Below, piece by piece: positions 9,307 to 12,361 of a stretch of DNA of 12,361 bases. The number at the start of each line of letters is the position of its first letter. Positions within the stretch are counted from its first letter, which is position 1. This DNA is from Candidatus Curtissbacteria bacterium RIFCSPLOWO2_01_FULL_41_18 (GTDB lineage: Bacteria > Patescibacteriota > Microgenomatia > Curtissbacterales > GWA2-41-24): positions 1-12,361 of the forward strand of contig MFBQ01000013.1 of the NCBI GenBank assembly GCA_001776475.1, read 5' to 3'. The position numbers and the translations under genes were made by a program. The notes under the pieces are model-generated. The model made no database searches. It worked only from the letters and a program-made list of their open reading frames with translations, and had not been told where the DNA came from.

Positions 9307-10467
9307 TCATCGTTCTTCGAGGTTTTGGATGTTTATTCTCAGTATCTTGTCGTCTCCTTCCTTTGGTGTTCCTCTGCCATCGTGATTGCTCGTCGTGATA
9401 TACAGCATTCCATCTGGTTCTCCAACCACATCTCTTATCCTTCCAAATTCTCCCTTCAGGTGCTCTCGTGACACGGGTTGATTTCCTTTCAAGGTTATCT
9501 CATACAGTGCCTGGCCTCGCAATCCTCCAAAGAAAAGAGACTTGCCGACAAACGCCATCCCGGCGGGTGCCCAAGTAGCTGAGCCTGAGTGAAGGCGCGG
9601 TGTTTCCATGCCAACCCTTGTTTCATCGCCTTGAATTGTCGGCCAACCATAATTTTTTCCAGATTCAATGAGATTGAGTTCATCCAAACCAGACAGCACC
9701 CCCGACCTGCCATGTTCAGTTGCCCAAAGCCTGCCTTTATCATCCCAAGCTAGTCCTTGAGGGTTGCGATGGCCGTACGAATACACCAAATTGTTGAAGG
9801 GATTGCCAGGAGCAGGTTCTCCCGAGTCCGTGACTCTTAAAATTTTTCCTCCAAGTGTATTTCTATCCTGAGCTTGTGAAGGTTCTTGGGCGTCTCCGGT
9901 GGTGATGTATAGAAGATGATCAGGACCGAATTTTATCCGTCCTCCATTATGGTTCGGCGCTCCAGGGATTTTATCAACAATCACCTGTTCCTCCTCCAGC
10001 TTCCCATCCTTATATTTCATCCTGACTACGCGATTGAGGGTCTGATTCCCACTACTTTCATAGGTGTAATACAAATAGACACCATGGTTGGAAGGAAAAT
10101 TTGGATGCAGGGCTATTCCGAGTAAGCCGCCTTCGCCAATTTCCTTCACCGTATTCATCGTTGCGACTGGTGTTTGTTGAAGTGACCCATCACTGTTCAC
10201 CAACCTAACCCTTCCCAGGCGTTCTGTAATCAGTATGCTTCTGTCGGGAAGAAACACCATTCCCCACGGTGTATCAAGATTTTCAGCAATCACTTCAGTC
10301 CCTTTTTCTAATTGTTGGGCTACCGGGAACTGTTTTTCTGTTTCATTGGCAATCTTTTCGAATTCTGATTGTTTGTTTTGATAGAAAAAATATCCAATTG
10401 CAAATACACCTATCAATACAATTAGAAATGCAACAATAATTATGTTTTTGTTTCTAAACTTATTCAT
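9307..10467 (-). CDS. PQQ-dependent sugar dehydrogenase family protein (GSDH / aldose sugar dehydrogenase type), membrane-anchored
   Basis: The 386-aa protein has one N-terminal membrane anchor (residues 8-29) followed by a six-bladed beta-propeller of the glucose/sorbosone dehydrogenase family, as in soluble PQQ glucose dehydrogenase and E. coli YliI. Such enzymes oxidise sugars outside the membrane with PQQ and Ca. Family motifs are present: LDTPWGMVFLPD near 65, ITERLGRVRLV, the catalytic-type His173 in NHNGGRIKFGPD, YGHRNPQG with Arg234, and EHG at 251-253. It starts 9 nt after the solute-binding protein stop with no ribosome binding site, so it is the last gene of the yvcK-secG operon. 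PQQ supply in such an organism would have to come from outside. Confidence 0.9.
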   Translation of the reverse strand: MNKFRNKNIIIVAFLIVLIGVFAIGYFFYQNKQSEFEKIANETEKQFPVAQQLEKGTEVIAENLDTPWGMVFLPDRSILITERLGRVRLVNSDGSLQQTPVATMNTVKEIGEGGLLGIALHPNFPSNHGVYLYYTYESSGNQTLNRVVRMKYKDGKLEEEQVIVDKIPGAPNHNGGRIKFGPDHLLYITTGDAQEPSQAQDRNTLGGKILRVTDSGEPAPGNPFNNLVYSYGHRNPQGLAWDDKGRLWATEHGRSGVLSGLDELNLIESGKNYGWPTIQGDETRVGMETPRLHSGSATWAPAGMAFVGKSLFFGGLRGQALYEITLKGNQPVSREHLKGEFGRIRDVVGEPDGMLYITTSNHDGRGTPKEGDDKILRINIQNLEER

Positions 10468-10476
10468 AGTACACGC

Positions 10477-11853
10477 TTAGTATTTAGGTAATTTATCAAT
10501 AAGTGATTGGGTATTTTTATAAGTAAGCTTGTATTTATGAGGGTGATACAAGAAGATTGCCGGCGAGTCCTCAACCAAGAATTTTTGGAAATCAAAATAA
10601 AGATCCCTACGTGTTTTTTCATCGTTTGTGGTCCTAGCATCCTCCAGGAGTTTGTCTATTTTTACGTTTTTATATTTGGAGATATTGGTGTTTTTTTGGG
10701 TCGAATGCCAAATCGCGTATTGGTCCGGGTCTGGGGTTAGCTTGTTTACGACCAAAAAAGCTTGAAAGTTATCAGGGATTGATTTTTCCTCTTTAAGATC
10801 TACTTTTATGCCCACAGCCTCCCAATCACTTTTTATTTTTTGGGCAACTTTTGCCAAATTTGTGATGTATGATAATGTTATTTTTGGATTTTTAAGATCT
10901 GTTTTTGAGAGCAATTCTTTGGCTTTGGCAATGTTGTAGTCGTATTTTTTGGCGGAATCGTTATAAGCCCAACTTGCTTTAGAAATCGGACTATTGGTAA
11001 TTTCGCCATCAAATCCAGCCCTGTTGATAGCAAAATTCAACCCTTGTCGAGCGTCTTTTGAAGAAAGCAGCACGTCCTGGTTGTTGAGAAAAACAGTAAC
11101 CGTTTCCTTCTCGTCAGTTTGTTTTTCTACAGTTAGGTTTGGCCATGTTTCAAAAGCTTGAGAAGAGCTAACACTCGCTTGTTTAATCTCACCAATTTTT
11201 AGGGCATTTATAGCTTGTTCTTCGGTTTGATAGAATTTGATTGCTACCCTGGGAAGATTTGAAGTATTGGGGTGGAGATCGATTTTTTTGACTATAGAAC
11301 CTACCCTGTCTATGTTAACAATTCTGTATTGTCCCGTACCGTAAAAGGAGTTTGTCTTAAAGACAGGCTTGTCGAGTGCTTCTGGAAATGAAGCCATTGG
11401 ATTTGGAAGTCTGAATTCGATAGTTTTATTATTGAGGGCATTGATTTGGACGTTGGAGATTGCGATTGATATGTCTTTGGCATTGATGGGTGATGAATCG
11501 TGCCATTTAAGATTATCTTTTAAAAAAACGACGTAGGTTTTACCATCATCGGAGACTGTCCAGTAAGACGCAAGTGACGGGATAGGTTTACCTAAGGAAT
11601 CTTCGCGTATTAATGATTGTGTTGCCAGCCCGAGTATTTCCGTTGGGATGTTTTCAATTGTGTATGTACCAACATGACCGATCGTTACTACATTGCTTCG
11701 TGATATTGCAGGCCAAATATTAAAAATGGCTAGTCCTGCGGTAAGTACAACCGATAAAGAAATAATGGTTCTTAGCCAGTATCTTGTGAAATAGGCACAA
11801 GCTAGATGCCACCAAAATTTAACCCTTCTTGCCCTTGTGGATATGAAAAACAT
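10477..11853 (-). CDS. ABC transporter substrate-binding protein, family 5 (oligopeptide/dipeptide type), membrane-anchored
   Basis: The 458-aa protein has about 25 basic and aromatic cytoplasmic residues, a membrane helix (28-48) and then an extracytoplasmic SBP_bac_5 domain. Typical segments are ATQSLIREDSLGKPIPSLASYWTVSDDGKTYVVFLKDNLKWHDSSPINAKDI (about 77-128), a GLNFAINRAGF segment and the C-terminal DPDQYAIWHS...KIDKLLEDAR...FLYHPHKYKL. It would bind peptides or other small ligands. It is somewhat shorter than OppA/DppA (about 500-540 aa) and is helix-anchored, with no lipobox Cys. The ATG immediately follows the secG TAG stop, so translation is coupled. No permease or ATPase genes are seen in the window. 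Confidence 0.9.
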   Translation of the reverse strand: MFFISTRARRVKFWWHLACAYFTRYWLRTIISLSVVLTAGLAIFNIWPAISRSNVVTIGHVGTYTIENIPTEILGLATQSLIREDSLGKPIPSLASYWTVSDDGKTYVVFLKDNLKWHDSSPINAKDISIAISNVQINALNNKTIEFRLPNPMASFPEALDKPVFKTNSFYGTGQYRIVNIDRVGSIVKKIDLHPNTSNLPRVAIKFYQTEEQAINALKIGEIKQASVSSSQAFETWPNLTVEKQTDEKETVTVFLNNQDVLLSSKDARQGLNFAINRAGFDGEITNSPISKASWAYNDSAKKYDYNIAKAKELLSKTDLKNPKITLSYITNLAKVAQKIKSDWEAVGIKVDLKEEKSIPDNFQAFLVVNKLTPDPDQYAIWHSTQKNTNISKYKNVKIDKLLEDARTTNDEKTRRDLYFDFQKFLVEDSPAIFLYHPHKYKLTYKNTQSLIDKLPKY

Positions 11854-12072
11854 CTAATAAATAATTACCTGTAGTACCGAGATGAGAAAAAAAGAAAGCG
11901 CGAGTAGGATTGTCAGGTAAATAAAAAGTTTTTCGATACCCCTTTTGGACCTGTAAATAGAGCCAGATCCTCCAAAAACCGTGCCCAGGCCAGTACCTTT
12001 TGATTGGAGCAAGATTACTAAAATTAAGAGAACAGAAACGATTATTTGCAAAACTAATAAGATGTTTTTCAT
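11854..12072 (-). CDS. secG: Protein-export membrane protein SecG
   Basis: The 72-aa protein has the SecG layout of two membrane helices (residues 3-23 and 49-70) joined by a Gly-rich loop. The loop shows the family signature LLQSKGTGLGTVFGGSG, and an SKRGIEK segment precedes the second helix. It is a non-essential partner of SecYE that aids protein export. Its ATG overlaps the yvcK stop (ATGA), and its TAG stop is directly followed by the next ATG, so it is in the middle of a tightly coupled operon. The neighbouring genes encode exported or anchored proteins. Confidence 0.95.
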   Translation of the reverse strand: MKNILLVLQIIVSVLLILVILLQSKGTGLGTVFGGSGSIYRSKRGIEKLFIYLTILLALSFFLISVLQVIIY

Positions 12073-12361
12073 TTGACAAAAGCTTTTATAGCATCGGCGA
12101 TTTTTTGACTGTTGTGGTGCAGTGGATATTTTTCCTCTACAAAATCTCCTTCAATTATATTTTGAAAATAATGACCCAAATTTTCCTTGTCGTACACAAC
12201 GTATTTATATTTAAGATTTTTGGGCATCTTTGGCTTTTGATTTGTATTAACAAGTATTGTATCAAAAAAATCGTCTCCTAAGTGTTTTTTGAGCGTTAAA
12301 AGATGATCAGAGACCTTAAATCCGGCAGTTTCAAAGGGCTTGTTGGCGATATTTACAATAA
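12069..12361 (-). CDS. YvcK/CofD-like protein (gluconeogenesis factor family), C-terminal part
   Basis: Only the last 96 or so residues are in the window. They begin IVNIANKPFETAGFKVSDHL, which matches the MTQPGETDGFTVSDH segment of YvcK (UPF0052) proteins, followed by HLGDDFFDTILVNTNQ, matching the FD-x-V-I-V-N-N motif. The family shares the CofD 2-phospho-L-lactate transferase fold. In Bacillus, YvcK is needed for growth on gluconeogenic carbon sources and for cell shape, and binds UDP-sugars. The TGA stop overlaps the secG start by 4 nt. The gene continues beyond the window edge. Confidence 0.85.
   Translation of the reverse strand, partial: IVNIANKPFETAGFKVSDHLLTLKKHLGDDFFDTILVNTNQKPKMPKNLKYKYVVYDKENLGHYFQNIIEGDFVEEKYPLHHNSQKIADAIKAFVK

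Noticed and set aside
9096..9385. Forward ORFs through tRNA-His and the 3' end of the sugar dehydrogenase
   Set aside because: They are read-through of tRNA sequence and the antisense of a well-supported gene, with no start signals.

Overview
The window looks like accessory-rich chromosome of a Candidate Phyla Radiation (Patescibacteria) bacterium, most plausibly of the Microgenomates side. The placement is inference, from moderate-to-low GC, tiny intergenic spaces, few ribosome binding sites, several probable leaderless genes, TGA used as a stop, and the gene mix: S11 D,D-carboxypeptidase, DsbA/DsbB pair, YvcK-SecG-solute-binding protein operon, and small GIY-YIG ORFs packed against tRNA genes.

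Layout. 20-130(-): a tRNA-Gln whose T-loop holds about 41 extra bases forming two hairpins. 192-1190(+): D,D-carboxypeptidase; 1235-1816(+): unknown protein. 1840-2092(-): a tRNA-Lys 3'-end copy, REP-like repeats, tRNA-Lys(CTT) and tRNA-Arg(TCG). 2140-2364(-): small acidic protein, divergent from tRNA-Leu(TAA). 2572-3734(+): a tRNA-Pro broken in two, with a GIY-YIG gene, an intact tRNA-Pro(TGG) and a toxin-antitoxin pair between the pieces. 3871-4638(+): membrane protein. 4882-5157(-): small protein behind a strong promoter and leader hairpin. 5242-6361(-): dsbB-dsbA. 6472-7236(+): endonuclease/exonuclease/phosphatase-family enzyme, convergent with a PlsC-like protein at 7251-8012(-). 8044-8342(+): a tRNA-Gly split at the anticodon with an intact tRNA-Gly(TCC) inside, then tRNA-Arg(TCT). 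8435-8677(+): small unknown protein. 8742-9229(+): a broken tRNA-His, GIY-YIG gene, intact tRNA-His(GTG), and a second broken tRNA-His. 9307-12361(-): yvcK (partial)-secG-family 5 solute-binding protein-PQQ-type sugar dehydrogenase.

The main point of interest is a recurring architecture. At three separate tRNA loci (Pro, His, Gly) the pieces of one broken tRNA gene flank a segment that carries a complete tRNA with the same anticodon. In two of them a small GIY-YIG nuclease gene ends within 10 nt of the 5' end of that complete tRNA, and in the Pro locus a Phd/PIN-type toxin-antitoxin pair is also carried. tRNA-Lys has a related arrangement (intact gene plus a second copy of its T-loop-to-3'-end sequence), and tRNA-Gln carries a T-loop insertion. 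One reading is a family of mobile elements that insert into a tRNA gene, supply a replacement tRNA and use the host tRNA promoter. Duplication and decay of tandem tRNA copies is the main alternative.

The protein genes otherwise form ordinary housekeeping groups: envelope work (carboxypeptidase, disulfide formation, Sec export, membrane-anchored binding protein and dehydrogenase) and a few unknowns. Promoter matches are often of the extended -10 type (TGnTAnnnT) and lie so close to start codons that leaderless mRNAs are likely.
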